Shown: positions 1-11,845, numbered from the stretch's first letter. The stretch: 64,000 nt of DNA from Larix kaempferi (GCA_027924585.1 BSBM01000361.1:67430001-67494000), one strand, 5' to 3'. A program made the numbers and translations. Notes: generated by a model not told the origin, from the sequence alone.

Positions 1-490
1 GCCTTGTATAAGTCATGTGGGTCAAAGGGTTATTAGACCACCCTATTGGGGGTCGGCCATGTGGGTCAAAGTTTTATTAGACCACCCTAGTGGGGGTCAT
101 CCCAGTCAGCATTATGTTAAGTGGTTAAGTTGAGGCCGACCTAGTTGAGTAAAGGTCAATTCAAGTTAGTGTATAAATAGAGAGTGTGTCTCTCTCAGTT
201 TACACATTCTATTCTCTCACTCACACTTTGGAGAATGGCGCACTTGTGGAGGAGGAGGCTCTGCTGCTAGGAGAAGACTATCTCTTGTATTCTGGTTGTA
301 TCATTGCTCTATCTATGTCTGAGGAAGTTATTGGGGTTTTTCACCTTTATGGTTTTCCCCAAGTAAACTCTGTGTCTCTTGTGTGCTTGCATTATTGTGT
401 CCATGATTGATATGCTGTAGATTTGCTGTACATGTTGTTCTCTCAGTTAAGATCCTAGATCAGATTGAAGTAAATTCTAAAAATTTAACA
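1..490 (+). repeat. 5' LTR of Ty1/copia element 1, cut by window edge
   Basis: This segment matches the downstream copy at 6278-6766 almost base for base. The downstream copy starts at 6122, so about 156 bases of this LTR lie left of the window. It ends in ATTTAACA directly before a copia-type primer-binding site. Inside are near-repeats of the phrase GGGTTATTAGACCACC followed by a GTCGGCC block, a TATAAATAG box, and a CT-rich stretch. It supplies promoter and polyadenylation signals for the element. Confidence 0.93.
172..180 (+). promoter_or_regulatory. TATA box of copia element 1 5' LTR
   Basis: TATAAATAG is followed by GAGAGTGTGTCTCTCTC. The same box occurs in the 3' LTR (6449-6457), in both LTRs of copia B (16668 and 42057) and on the minus strand in copia D (46177). 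Conservation across the family marks it as the LTR core promoter; the transcription start would be about 30 bases downstream. Confidence 0.8.
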
Positions 491-502
491 TGGTATCATA
501 GC
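491..502 (+). other. Primer-binding site of copia element 1
   Basis: TGGTATCATAGC directly follows the LTR end. It is one base different from TGGTATCAGAGC, the usual initiator-methionine tRNA site of plant Ty1/copia elements, which copia B has exactly. Confidence 0.9.
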
Positions 503-1647
503 TATCCTGAAAGAAGGCATGATATGGCATGTATGACACTTGTTGCACTTCTGATGCTAGGGCTTGATATAGCAAAAACCTGTCATCGTAGAACTTTCAC
601 TATAAATCCATTTTGGCGAAGTTTTCAGATCTGAAACTTTTACAAGTCGAAGATCAGATCCCCATGTACCTTGTGTCCAAAGGAAAACCTCTAATTCGTT
701 GTACTTTGTGATTTATGATCTGTACAATATAGGGTTTCTTCCTCTTCCAGATCTGAGTCAAAATCAGGTGACCTTGAGAAAAAGGTCATAACTTGGGCTA
801 GGAAGATCCAAATGAAATTTTGTAAAAAGTGACAGGTAGTACACAGACTGTAATATGTCAAGAAACGTTTTCAAAGGACGAAGTTGAACCAGTGACACAT
901 GGTACACCGTACAAGTTCGCTCTCCTGTATTATCCCATAAACAGGTCACGTTGCGACACTTGGCATAACTCTCTCTTAGAGAATCCAAAGGTGAGATCTA
1001 TCGGGATGGATCTCAGGAAAATTTTGCAGACCCTGTGGATCAAAAAGTTCAGAGTTACACCAGAAACAATCAGGTACATATTTCTGTCAAAACAAAATTA
1101 TTTTTGAGCACCTTCATTCATGGCTTTCGGAATTTAAGGCTTCGGAGAAAGTTGGAATTTTTGTAATTGAAGAGAACGGATGGATGCTACTCATCAAAAT
1201 AGAAATTTAGAGACCAAGATAAGATTTTTTGGTTGGGCAGAAGGCCGGGCTTGATCAAACCCCAGTTTGGGACTTTGATCGAAAAGATGAAAAATTAGGG
1301 CTTCTGCAAAAATTGGAATTTTGGAAATCTGTGACCACAGCTGGAAGCTTCTCAGAAAAATCGAAGCTTAGAGCTTTGAGTCAAATATTTTGGTTGGGTG
1401 AAGCTCCAGGAAACTCAAACCCTAATACAGGGTCCTCCCTAGTGAATCCAGAAATCTAAAAGGCAATTTCGAGGGGTGAAACTTTGCAGTTTTCAAATTC
1501 TGAATATACCAACTTGATCAGCTCATCAAGGCGCATATTTCTATCCTTTCGGAAGTTTGAAATTCAAAGTTTGAATTTTTGGGGTTTCTTTGACAAACCC
1601 TAATCCAGCTCCAGGTCCAGTTCTTGCAAATCAAGTGGATTGGGTTA
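503..1647 (+). other. Untranslated leader of copia element 1
   Basis: No gene is visible. The sequence is related to the leader of copia B at 17002-17520 (shared phrases such as GAAACTCAAACCCTAAT and GACAAACCCTAATCCAG), so it is the element's 5' untranslated region with small insertions and deletions. Confidence 0.7.
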
Positions 1648-1740
1648 ATCCTAGAAGAAGATGGATTGGTCACCTGCATACGTGAAGAAGTTCTTGTCTC
1701 AGAGGGAGATGAGGCTAAGGCCTACCATAAGAAGATTACA
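1648..1740 (+). pseudogene. Ty1/copia gag remnant
   Basis: The translation (EEDGLV then REEVLVSEGDEAKAYHKK) aligns with the start of copia B Gag (YIKEEVPVPEGEEAKALHKK at about 17650). The true start codon and everything after this short block are missing. From 1741 to about 2655 I see no similarity to any element protein, so the rest of gag and protease has been deleted or replaced. Confidence 0.7.
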
Positions 1741-2655
1741 AGCCATCTTGGCAGGTATGGATTACAGGTATGTTTCATGGTTAAGTTTATCATATGTTTG
1801 TCTTCATATCGTTACAGTACAATCTTGATTCTAGACTTGTCATATTACCTTAATAGAAGATATTCATTGATTAAGGTTTTGACACTTATGATTGTACTAA
1901 TGCATTGTGATGTTGTATGAGGTTTATGTTGTTCGCTAACATAAAAGGTACACCAAGAAAGACAAATCATGTTCTACTTCAAGAACACATGATAATGGTG
2001 ACATGAAGACAAAGATTCATCCATTGTCATGGATCACATAGAAGATCTACTTACGAGGTATGTATAACTTGGTTCTACAATGGTTAACTTATGAGACATG
2101 CAGGTTACTAGCACAAGTCACTAAAGAGAACTAGAAGACATTATGCGGGACATAACTAGCTAGCATACTAATCTAGGTATGTTTTTCGTATATCAAGCTA
2201 GAATCCTACCTTGTGTTAGGATCTTATACTGTTGTGTTGTTGATAATGATTATTCATGAAGTCATCGGTTTGAATAGTCATGGTTGTATGCATATTATGT
2301 TTCTTACCATAATTGATGATATGACTAACCAAAAGAATCATGAAGGTATATGTTTGAGTAATCACGGGTTTATGCATTGATGATTTAACTAATCAGAAGA
2401 GTCCTATGATCAAATAAGAATATGCATGAGTAAAAGAAGACTTCCCTTAAACCATCAATACTAATGTTTATTATCTGTGAATGATCATGACTATACATGT
2501 TTAAGATTATTGTGTTTTGATAGTATTAAGATTATACTAATAAATGTGTGATTATGTATGAGACCTCAAGGATAACACAATGATGATACTAATAAGCATG
2601 CATAGTGGTTAAGGATAGATATAAGTTCAAGGACAGGTGATCCAGGAAGAAAAGA
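1741..2655. other. Unrecognised AT-rich filler inside copia element 1
   Basis: About 900 bases with no reading frame resembling a copia protein. It sits where the rest of gag, protease and the integrase zinc domain should be. It could be a decayed insertion or heavily mutated internal sequence. No terminal repeats were recognised. Confidence 0.4.
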
Positions 2656-2841
2656 TCAAGAGGGAGCACACTCCAGTTGTTCCTGCAAGAAAGCAAAGGA
2701 ACACACTTCAGTAGTTTCTGCAAGGATGCAGATATTCAGAGGGAGTTGACCACTTCTCACAATCCACATCAGAATGGAGTTGCAAATATTCAGAGGGAGT
2801 TCACCCAGCAGCCAAACAAAGATAAGTATTTGAATTATCAT
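2656..2841 (+). pseudogene. Ty1/copia integrase-core remnant
   Basis: The phrases IQRELTTSHNPHQNGVA and a second partial copy IQREFTQQ match the integrase segment of copia B near 34830-34880 (GIKRELTTPYNPQQNGVA), which precedes the catalytic glutamate. The block is isolated and out of context, and the IQRE phrase occurs twice, suggesting local rearrangement. It is not functional. From about 2842 to 3221 nothing further is recognisable. Confidence 0.7.
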
Positions 2842-3221
2842 TTCTTACATAATGTTATTCAATGATGTATATGCTTATGTTCCTAGAATTAGGTTGTGTA
2901 TTATGCATACTAGAATAGTTGCATTGATGAACAATATACTACTAATATACATGGGTAAGTGGCCTATGGCACTGTACAACATTCCATTGCTACTTATCTA
3001 GAATGAAACTTCTTTGCTGACATGTTAGGAGTTGTGCACACTCTTAACAATGTTCTGGTAGAGATTGGAAGGCATCTATAAAGTTACGAGATATGGATAA
3101 ATGTTGTATTGAAGCATTGGCTAAAATAATTGCATGACTAAATGACATATTTCTTTATGTGTAAGAATTTGTTCTGAAAACTATGAGATGTTTTCTAATC
3201 ATGCAATTTAACTTGTTGTGT

Positions 3222-4427
3222 AGGAAAGATCATATACCATCACCTACAAAAGAAGGACTACAACATTTGTTCAAAGCAACAAAATTATCTATTGAAGATA
3301 TTGAAGATATTGAAGTTCCCAGGATACGGGAAGAATGCCATGATCCGTTGATCATGAAGAACGATGTTTGGGATGTAGTCCCAAGACCTGAAGGGAAATT
3401 TGTTATGACTTCCATATGGATCTATCAGATCAAGCATGCTGTAGATGGCAGCATAGAGAAATATAAAAGTGATGAAATAGAAGATACACCAAATGGATTT
3501 CAAGACAACCTTCTTGAATGGTGTAGTTGAAGAAGAAGTGTATGTGGAGAAATTACTTGGTTCTTAGACACATGACAGGGAGTCATATATGTGCAGAACT
3601 TGGTATGGTAGGATAGACAGCTTTCTATCCAGTTTGGGCTTTACCAAGAGTAAAGCAGATTCCAACATTTTCTACAAGGTTGAGGAAGGCAATCCAGTGA
3701 TACTACTTTTGTATATGGATGACTTGTTTATTACAGGTGAAGATAGATTGATTGCCGACACGCAGCGGAAGCTTGCTGCCGAGTTCGAGTTGAAGAACTT
3801 GGGGATGATACACTATTTTTTTTTGGCATGGAGGTGTGGCAGAGTGCAGATGGAATCTTCCTTAGACAAGGGAAGTATGCAGTAGAGATCCTGAAGAGGT
3901 TCGGGATGATGGACTGCAAGGCTATCGCCACACCTATGGCATCGAACCTGAAGCTTCTGTGTGATGCTTCATCTGAGCCGGTTGATATCACTATGTATCG
4001 TCAGATGATTGGGTCCTTGATGTACCTGACGAACACGAGACCAGATATTTGCTTTGCGGTGAACACATTGAGCCAGTTCCTGATGGATCCGAGGACTGTT
4101 CACCTAGTTTCTGTAAAGCATATTCTGAGGTACCTGAAGGGTACAGTTGATTATGGGCTCAAGTATGATGCGAATCAAAAGTTTAACCTATAGGGCTATG
4201 TTGATTCAGATTGGGCAGGCAGTGTTACAGATAGGGATCATGTGTGAACTCTTGGTTTAGCAGGAAGCAGTTCTGCGTAGAACTGAGTACAGCCGAAGCA
4301 GAGTATGTTGCGACGTATGAGCAGGTTGTAGATGTATTGACCAAGCCGTTGTCCATAGTGCAGTTTGAGTACTTCAGAGAGAGGCTTGGTGCACTTCAGA
4401 TCGAGGTTCCTTCCAAAGGGAAGTGAT
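3222..4427 (+). pseudogene. Ty1/copia reverse transcriptase-RNase H remnant
   Basis: Three blocks in order match copia B pol. Bases 3345-3470 (MKNDVWDVVPRPEGK) are the start of the RT domain. Bases 3478-3560 follow after loss of about 40 codons. Bases 3589-4193 carry the RT core with the YMDD catalytic motif (as LLLYMDDLF, near 3712). A stop at about 4191-4193 and a deletion follow, and RNase H survives only as fragments (SRKQFCVELSTAEAEYVA and the C-terminal YFRERLGALQIE block). Several frameshifts and stops make it clearly dead. Confidence 0.88.
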
Positions 4428-4920
4428 GAGTTCGGAAGATGCAGATGCACATGAGCTTTTCTGACATGGTTGATGTGTTCTCCCTTGGTTGTGATGTAAT
4501 TGCTGAGCCATTTTTCACATGGTGGTAGATGTGTTCTCCCATGGTGAAAAAGTAAGGGCTGGAGCCTTCCCCGAATGGTGGTAGATGTGTTCTCCCATGT
4601 CGGTGGTGTAAGTGTTGGATGATGTGCATTTGGGTTTTGCTTCGTGGACGATGAGATGATATGAAGAGGATGATGCTATCATGATGAGGAGGATCATGGA
4701 TGATGAGCATCAAGATGATGCTCCAGTTACTGCTCTGTATCTGCATCATGTTGGATGCTGGATATGATCGGTTGGATCATTTATATGTATGTACGCATCA
4801 TGTTGGATGCTGGATATGATCATTTTGGATCATTTATATGTATGTATGCATCATGTTGGATGCTGGATATGATCGGTTAGATCATTTGTATGTATTTTTT
4901 GTATTCATCATGTTGGATGC
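4428..4920 (+). repeat. 3' noncoding region of copia element 1, short tandem repeats
   Basis: After the RNase H stop comes a long noncoding tail. Bases 4480-4610 hold repeated GGTGGTAGATGTGTTCTCCCATG phrases and 4745-4920 hold three ~55-base repeats of the type CATCATGTTGGATGCTGGAT followed by ATGATC...GATCAT. The tail is shared with copia B (from 37092) and copia D (minus strand, 46467-47870), so it is a stable part of this family. Confidence 0.75.
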
Positions 4921-4940
4921 TTGGACCATGTATCTGTATA

Positions 4941-5212
4941 TGTATCAGATGGATACATTGTATGATTAGGTAGATCATGTATGATCAGGTGGATCATGTA
5001 TTTGTATTTGTATCAGGTGGATGCATTGTATGATCAGGAGGATCATGTATGATGATATGTATCAGGTAGATACTTGGTATGCATCAGGTAGATGCACTGT
5101 ATGATCAGGATGATCATGGATGACGAGCTTCCGGATGTTGCTCTAGATGACATGCAACAGGATGTTGCAGTGATGATGATCAAGATGATCATGTGTACAT
5201 CAGGATGATGTA
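4941..5212 (+). repeat. Array of short self-complementary hairpins (copia element 1)
   Basis: A run of 15-17-base inverted repeats with a five-base spacer, mostly AGGNN. Examples: TGTATC-agatg-GATACA (4941), ATGATC-aggtg-GATCAT (4981), ATGATC-aggag-GATCAT (5030), GTATC-aggta-GATAC (5059), TGCATC-aggta-GATGCA (5080), ATGATC-aggat-GATCAT (5101), TGCAAC-aggat-GTTGCA (5153), ATGATC-aagat-GATCAT (5176), TACATC-aggat-GATGTA (5196). The stems differ from one another yet each is self-complementary. Function is unknown; an RNA structure in the 3' untranslated region is my inference. Confidence 0.8.
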
Positions 5213-5269
5213 TGGTGAGTATCAGGTTTATACCCTGTGTCTGTGGAACAGGTTGTGCAGATAAGCATG

Positions 5270-5880
5270 TAATTTGTGCCATGGGAGATTTGCAGATAGT
5301 CTTTCGAGGTTTTGCCTATGGCATGTAATTTGTACCCTGGGATATCTGGTAAATGCTCTTTCGAGGTTTTGCTTGGGAGGAAATATAATTTGTGCCCTGG
5401 GAGATCTGTAGATAGTCTTTCGAGGTTTTTCCTATGGCATGTAATTTGTGCCCTGGGATATCTGGCAGATGCTCTTTCGAGGTTTTGTCCTATGGCATGT
5501 AATTTGTGCCCTGGGAGATCCGATAGGTTGAGTCGTGTGCTCGTAATCAGTCCTGGGATGCTCTTTCGAGGGTTTTCCATGACCACATGTAATTTGTGCC
5601 CTGGGAGATCTGATAGGTTGAGCCTTGTGCTCGGAATCAGTCCTGGGATGCTCTTTCGAGGTTTTGTGGTGACCACATGTAATTTGTTCCCTGGGAGATC
5701 CGATAGGTTGAGCCTTGTACTCGTAATCAGTCCTGGGATTCTCTTTTGAGGTTTTGTGGTGGGGTCACATGTAATAAGTCCTGGAGATCTGGACAGGATG
5801 AAAAAGGCCTCAGATGCTCTTTAGGGTTCTTGCTAGTCAAGAGACTCTTTTAAGGTTTTGTGATGCACGTAATAAGTCCT
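5270..5880 (+). repeat. ~60-120 bp tandem repeats before 3' LTR of copia element 1
   Basis: Seven or more imperfect units carry the phrase ATGTAATTTGTGCCCTGGGA, then AGATC, then GCTCTTTCGAGGTTTTG. Later units add a GATAGGTTGAG...GTGCTCGTAATCAG insert. Related units occur at the same place in copia B (37708-38350) and, reversed, in copia D (46736-47440). No coding function is apparent. Confidence 0.8.
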
Positions 5881-6110
5881 GAGATTTCCACAGTATGGCC
5901 AATGATGACGAATAACTGCAGGTGGTGGGCCTACATCTAGTATGAAAAAGGACTGTATCTGTAGAACTTCCTATGACGAGTAGATTCAGAGATTGATTGA
6001 GATAGCAGCAGCAGTGATGATGACGATGATTCGAGGATGATGATTCGTTGATGATGATCCTGAGAAGAAGACTTGTGCTAGCAGATCTGTGTCAAGAAAT
6101 ACCTTCCTAG

Positions 6111-6121
6111 TTAAGAGGGAG
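6111..6121 (+). other. Polypurine tract of copia element 1
   Basis: TTAAGAGGGAG directly precedes the 3' LTR start TGTTGATG. The same tract precedes the 3' LTR of copia B (41783-41792) and, inverted, of copia D (46455-46466). It primes plus-strand DNA synthesis. Confidence 0.88.
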
Positions 6122-6766
6122 TGTTGATGTATATGCAGCTTCGGAATGTATTTCACATATATGTATATTGTATTCCTATAGAGATGTTATTATTCCTCTA
6201 TACGGGAGTGTAGTCATTTATATTGTAAGTGTCGTAACTTATACTTGATGGGTTATTAGACCACCTTGTTGGGGTCGGCCTTGTATAAGTCATGTGGGTC
6301 AAAGGGTTATTAGACCACCCTATCGGGGGTCGGTCATGTGGGTCAAAGGGTTATTAGACCACCCTAGTGGGGGTCGGCCCAGTCAGCATTATGTTAAGTG
6401 GTTAAGTTGAGGCCGACCTAGTTGAGTAAAGGTCAAGTCAAGTTAGTGTATAAATAGAGAGTGTGTCTCTCTCATTTTACACATTCTATTCTCTCACTCA
6501 CACTTTGGAGAATGGCGCACTTGTGGAGGAGGAGGCTCTGCTACTAGGAGAAGACTATCTCTTGTATTCTGGTTGTATCATTGCTCTATCTATGTCTGAG
6601 GAAGTTATTGGGTTTTTCACCTTTATGGTTTTCCCCAAGTAAACTCTGTGTCTCTTGTGTGCTTGCATTATTGTGTCCATGATTGATATGCTGTAGATTT
6701 GCTGTACATGTTGTTCTCTCAGTTAAGATCCTAGATCAGATTGAAGTAAATTCTGAAAATTTAACA
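6122..6766 (+). repeat. 3' LTR of Ty1/copia element 1
   Basis: 645 bases from TGTTGATG to TTTAACA, bounded on the left by the polypurine tract. It repeats the 5' LTR with few differences. The target duplication cannot be checked because the other end of the element is outside the window. The base following it belongs to gypsy element G. Confidence 0.92.
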
Positions 6767-8600
6767 GAAAGGAGGAACATCATCCTCTGGAGTACTTTCA
6801 ACATGGGGAGCAAACAAAAGAGTGGGTTTGTAATCATGCAAATTGAGAGTATCAGGCTGCTTTCCTTTTTCTCCATTCACTACTTTTAAAATCCGATCCT
6901 TGTACTCTGAGTTTTTGACCAACTAAATCAAAGGAATTCAGATTTTAAGCTTAGATATTTCATTCTCTAAACTGAAAGTAGAATGGATCTTTTCTATTGT
7001 CTTTACATTACCTTAATCTCTCCCTTCTAGGCCCTTTTTAGGATCTTTTTACCCCTTCTCAGTTTCCTTATCAGAGGTTACTTTTTTGGGTCACCCTTCC
7101 TGGAGGCTTCTTTTCTTTGTGGCTGAGAAGAAGATGGATCAGCAATAGCCTTTCCTTGGTCCACTATTATCTTCCTACCTCTCAAATTATGTTTCCTCTG
7201 AAATTCATAGATTGCATTTTGGAAGCCTCTTTGGTATTGATAAGATTCTGATTCTTCTAGGCTACTATCTAACTGCAGGGATGATTGGTCATCTTCCTCT
7301 TTAGTTAAATAGAACTGGGGTTGGATCTAATCAAAGAGGTGGATTTGTTCATTAGGTTTTCCATCTTCTTCTTCTCCTGCTATTAGGTTCTTAGCAAAAG
7401 GTGGTATGATTGGCTGATTCTCAGCGTTTCTAGGGTCCCTTGGCTCTCTTGGTCTTCCCTATGGGGCAGGAGGTCTCCTATAATTGTTATTTTGAGCTTG
7501 AGGCTCTAGGTTTTCTCTGGTTGGAGGCTTGTTGTCAAGGGAGATTCTATCTAACATCCTTTCCATAGTCCTCACCATCTTCTCAAATATGGTATCAATG
7601 GATTGGGATGTGGAAGGTTGGGATTCCTCGTTAGATCTCTTTTTCTCAACTTCATTTATGTGCTCATTTTACCCAAGCCCATCAGATTAGATTCTACTTC
7701 TACAACATCTTTTAACATATCAGGTAGAGTGGCAGATATCCTTTCTTTCAACATGAGAGCAAAGTAAGTGTCAAAACAATTAGCATAATTAAGCTTGGAT
7801 TCTCCCACAGGAGGCTTGATGTCCACAGAAATAGAATTATACATTCTCATGAACCTAGATGAAAACTCTTGGACAATATCAACATTGGTTTTCTTTGTAT
7901 TTTCATATTGAGTGAGAATTTGGAGAGGGTTTTGTTTATCATGCCATCTGGCTAGGAAATTTTGTTCAAATCTCTCATAGGTAGCAACTCCTCCATTTGG
8001 GAGGGATTTGAACCACTTCTTCACTTCTTTTTCTAGACGTTGGGAAAATAGCCTCATCTTGACATCATATTAATCCACCTCTTCCAGGTATATAAAATAA
8101 GCAAAGTGGTCTACATGTTGTTGTGCAAAACCATTTCCTTCTCCATCAAATCTCATGAGGTGTTGGGCATATCCCACAGGTAAGTCACGGAGATTAGTAG
8201 GGAGGGATAAAGGGGAAAATATGGAAGCCATTACTCTTAGATTTTTCCTAAGAGCAGGATTAATAGTAGGTACTAAAAAAGTATGGCTAGGAACAACAGG
8301 AGGAGTAATCAGAACTTGGGTATTCTGGCTAGCATCTTTAGTGAAAAGAAATAAATCAATGCTTTTTTCTTTAGGTAGAGAAAAAGACCTAGTTAATGGG
8401 GAAATACATGTTTGTCCTATCTTTGCTTTCCTGATGATCTTGTCAGGATCTGATATAAGATTTGCTAGTTCAGGATATGTATGACTTCTGGTGGGTATCC
8501 TTATGGGAGCCATATTTCTCCCAAGAGATTCACCAATCTGAAAGTTTGAGTCACCAGGGAAAATGTTACAACCTTGAAATGTCTGATCCTCTGTTTTCAC
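6767..8600 (-). pseudogene. Ty3/gypsy gag remnant of element G
   Basis: Reading leftwards from the ATG at 8600, about 300 codons of Gag are visible. The retrotransposon Gag core lies at about 8050-7660 (KKWFKSLPNGGVATYERFEQ and FLARWH), which forms the particle. An in-frame TAA occurs at about 8067, probably from CAA. A frameshift near 7656 is followed by a Q/N/P/E-rich C-terminal region (7560-7080) with at least one more stop. No zinc knuckle was identified before the copia insertion at 6766. The sequence is non-functional. Confidence 0.8.
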
Positions 8601-8657
8601 TCAGAGATTTGATTTGATTCTTTGAAATTCCTATTCTCGGAAAGAATTTCTTCGAAG

Positions 8658-8675
8658 TCCCCAGTATGGTCGCCA
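8658..8675 (-). other. Primer-binding site of gypsy element G
   Basis: On the minus strand TGGCGACCATACTGGGGA lies three bases after the LTR end ...AACA. It is a TGGCGAC-type site as used by many plant gypsy elements, including element C here (TGGCGACTCCGC), and it fixes the orientation of G. Confidence 0.78.
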
Positions 8676-8678
8676 AAA

Positions 8679-9541
8679 TGTTATCACTCAAGATTCTCCG
8701 GTGTTGCAGCAAAAGGGATCATGAGGTAATTGTTTCAAACTAAGCTTTGGTGGATGAAGACTAGCCTTTCCAACCACAGAGAAGGCTCTCTCTTTCACAA
8801 TTTACTCAGCACTTAGGATATCATTTGCACGGGTTGGATATGATTAAAAGCAGTGGCTAGACCTTCAGATAAGGATTTATGGGGTTTTTTTTAAGCTGGT
8901 TGGGGTTAAGGACAAGAGCACCATTGGGCATGGAGTCAAACTTCAATGGATGTATAGTCACAAATGATTGATTTAGACAACAATTTTAGAAACAGAGGCA
9001 TGCTAGGTGAGGTTTTTTTAAGTCAAATATATCAGTATATGAAGGCAGAAATGGAAACAAATTCCATCACAAAGATAGAGCATTTGCAAATGAATTCTAA
9101 CCTGCAACTTCAAGAGGAAAAGGGTGGAATACCTAGTCATATGCATATGTAGCATAAAATATGGATTCCAGACTATGTAAGCTTGATCTAGATATTGTAG
9201 AAGTAAAAAATCAATGGAAATACAAATGAAGAACACAATACACAGGAAATAACAAAAATAAAAACACTCATCACATGAATCTCTTCTCCAAAATCAGTTC
9301 TTCACATTAATTGAAAGGCCGAGTTCAATACAATACGCAGAACATTTTTCTCTCAAAATCCAAAACATCCAACCTTTTGGTCCTCTTCATAACCTGCCTT
9401 TATAGGCTTACAAAACATTTGAAACTTCTAGAGCACTTCGTCCAGTTATGGCCACTCGTGAAACCAATAAAATGCAATAGACTCATGATCTGTTAGGCAC
9501 ACTGATGGGGATGCCTTTGCGCGCTATCATGGATAATATCA
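8679..9541 (-). repeat. 5' LTR of gypsy element G
   Basis: 863 bases. On the plus strand it starts TGTTATCACTC and ends ATAATATCA, so on the coding strand it runs TGATATTA...GATAACA. A CCTATAAAGG box is present on the minus strand near 9400. The inner end (phrases around TTTCAAACTAAGCTTTGG and AGAAGGCTCTCTC) resembles the LTR of element F at 56395. The outer boundary is set by that comparison and by the TG/CA rule. Confidence 0.7.
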
Positions 9542-9746
9542 AGCTATTAGAGCCACCTGTTACCCTTTTGAGATTGTGTCATTTTAGGTTGATTTGGATA
9601 GGTAACTAGACTGTTCTTCTCTTTGGATTTCGAATCGGCTCCCAAATACACCATTTATCTGTGAAAATATTCATTTTTTGTGGCAAAACATTGCCTTGTT
9701 TATGGTAAACAATCTTTGATCTGCAATGCCCAATCCGCAACTATCC

Positions 9747-10090
9747 TCCCGCAATCTGTAATATGGGTTTCGGGAAGCAAAAAGCCAATTTTATGCCTCT
9801 GGAAAACATCACTTTTGCAATCTGCCTTCCGCAATGTGGGTTGTGGATATCAGAAACCTGAATTTATGCCTTCTGGAAAATTATGCCCCCGTCATATGCA
9901 TTCTACAATGCAGGTTCCGTAACTCAGAAACCCACATCCTTGCCCCTGGTAAAAACCATGTTCCTGCAATCTGCATTCTGCAATGTAGGCTGTGGAAATT
10001 GGAAAGTCAAACTTGCTCCTTTGGAAAAATCAAGCTCCCACAATCTGCATTCCGCAATGCAAATTTCGGAACTCAGGAACTCGCATCTGG
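9747..10090. repeat. Degenerate ~75-bp tandem repeat, about 4.5 copies
   Basis: The unit begins GCAATCTGCATTCCGCAATG and continues through a TTCGGAACTCAGAAACC-like and a TGCCTCTGGAAAA-like block. Copies begin at about 9750, 9818, 9892, 9967 and 10040 and are roughly 70-80% alike by eye. It lies between element G and the microsatellite. Flanks 9542-9746 and 10091-10355 show nothing recognisable. Confidence 0.7.
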
Positions 10091-10355
10091 TGCGTTGCGG
10101 ATCACTTCCCAGCCGTTGATTTGGATCTATTCTTTGATCCCGACCATTCGATCTCTTTAGGTTGTGGAAGAACCCCCCTTCCTTGTTTTTCTCATCTTTC
10201 TCACAATGGCTCGATCATTTGGCTTGGATTAGTTTGACCCTTAGCCATTTTCTGGGTTTTCTGACTCTTCTATGGTGTAAGTGGTTGATGGGCCTGCTCA
10301 GGGGTTTGGTAGGGGGATTCGCTTTCCTTCCTGGGTTGGAAAGTTTATGGGGGTG

Positions 10356-10455
10356 TTAACACTCATCCTCATCCTCATCATCATCATCGACATTGTCATC
10401 CTCATCATCCTCATCGTCCTCAACATTGTCATCATTATCATCATCACCGACATTG

Positions 10456-10487
<32 letters not shown>

Positions 10488-10527
10488 GTCCTCAACATTG
10501 TCATCATCATCATAATAATCGACGTTG

Positions 10528-10571
<44 letters not shown>

Positions 10572-10625
10572 TTCGTCGTCTTCATCATTATCTTCATCAT
10601 CATCATCATCTTCATCATCATCGTC

Positions 10626-10664
<39 letters not shown>

Positions 10665-10807
10665 GTCGTCGTCATTGTCGTCGTCATCACCATCATCATC
10701 CTCATCCTCATCCTCATCCTCATCCTCATCCTCCTCCTCCTCATCATCATCATAATCATCATCGACATTGTCATCATCATCATCATCATTATCATCATCA
10801 ACGTTGG

Positions 10808-10843
<36 letters not shown>

Positions 10844-11111
10844 TGTCATCATCGTCATCATCATCTTCATCATCATCATCATCATATTCATCATCATTGT
10901 CATCACCATCATCATCATCGACATCATCATTATCCTCATCACCATCCTCATCACCATCATCATCATCATCGACGTTTCCATCATCATCATCAGCATCATC
11001 ATCGTCATCATCTTCATCATCATCGTCATATTCATCATCATTGTCTTCATCATCATCATCATCTTCATCATCATCATCATTTTTGTTGTCGTCGTCATCA
11101 CCACCATCATT

Positions 11112-11143
<32 letters not shown>

Positions 11144-11269
11144 AATCCTCATCCTCATCCTCATCCTCATCAGCATCATCATCATCATCATCATCGAAAT
11201 TGTCATCATCATCATCATCCTCATCATCATCGGCATCATCATCATCATCATCATCCTCATCATCATCGG

Positions 11270-11306
<37 letters not shown>

Positions 11307-11375
11307 TTCATCATCATCATCATCATCATCATCGTCATCATCATCCTCATTGTCATTGTCATCACCATCACCATT

Positions 11376-11407
<32 letters not shown>

Positions 11408-11676
11408 CATCATCATCCTCATCCTCATCCTCATCCTCATCACCATCATCATCGATGTCATCATCATCATCATCATCATCATCATCTTCTTCTTCTTCAT
11501 CATCATCGTCACCATCATCATCATCGACATCATCCTCATCCTCATCCTCATCCTCATCCTCATCATCATTGTCGTCATCATCATCTTCATCATCATTATC
11601 ATCACCATCATCATCATCATCGACATCATTAGAATCATCATCATCATCATCGTCATCATCATCATTGTTGTCATCG

Positions 11677-11707
<31 letters not shown>

Positions 11708-11845
11708 TGGCATCATCATCATCTTCATCATCATCGTCTTCATCATCATCATCATCTTCATCATCTTCATCAGCATCGTTATCATCATCATCACCATCAT
11801 CATCATCAAGATCCTCCTCGTCCTCCTCCTCGTCATCGATGTCAT

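Larger units (their letters stand above)
1..9541 (-). mobile_element. Ty3/gypsy element G (minus), interrupted by copia element 1
   Basis: A 5' LTR at 8679-9541, a primer-binding site at 8658-8675 and a gag remnant at 6767-8600 lie in minus orientation. Copia element 1 (to 6766) is inserted where gag passes towards pol; the rest of G is left of the window. The LTR has the same length (863 bases) as that of element F at 56395-57257 and shares sequence at its inner end, so G and F are probably the same or sister families. Confidence 0.75.

Noticed and set aside
5200-5749. Open frames across the copia 3' tandem repeats (both strands)
   Set aside because: Repeat-driven; the corresponding region in copia B and D is not open and shares only the DNA repeat.
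8155-8484. Plus-strand open frame opposite the gag of element G
   Set aside because: Shadow of the minus-strand Gag; no independent evidence.
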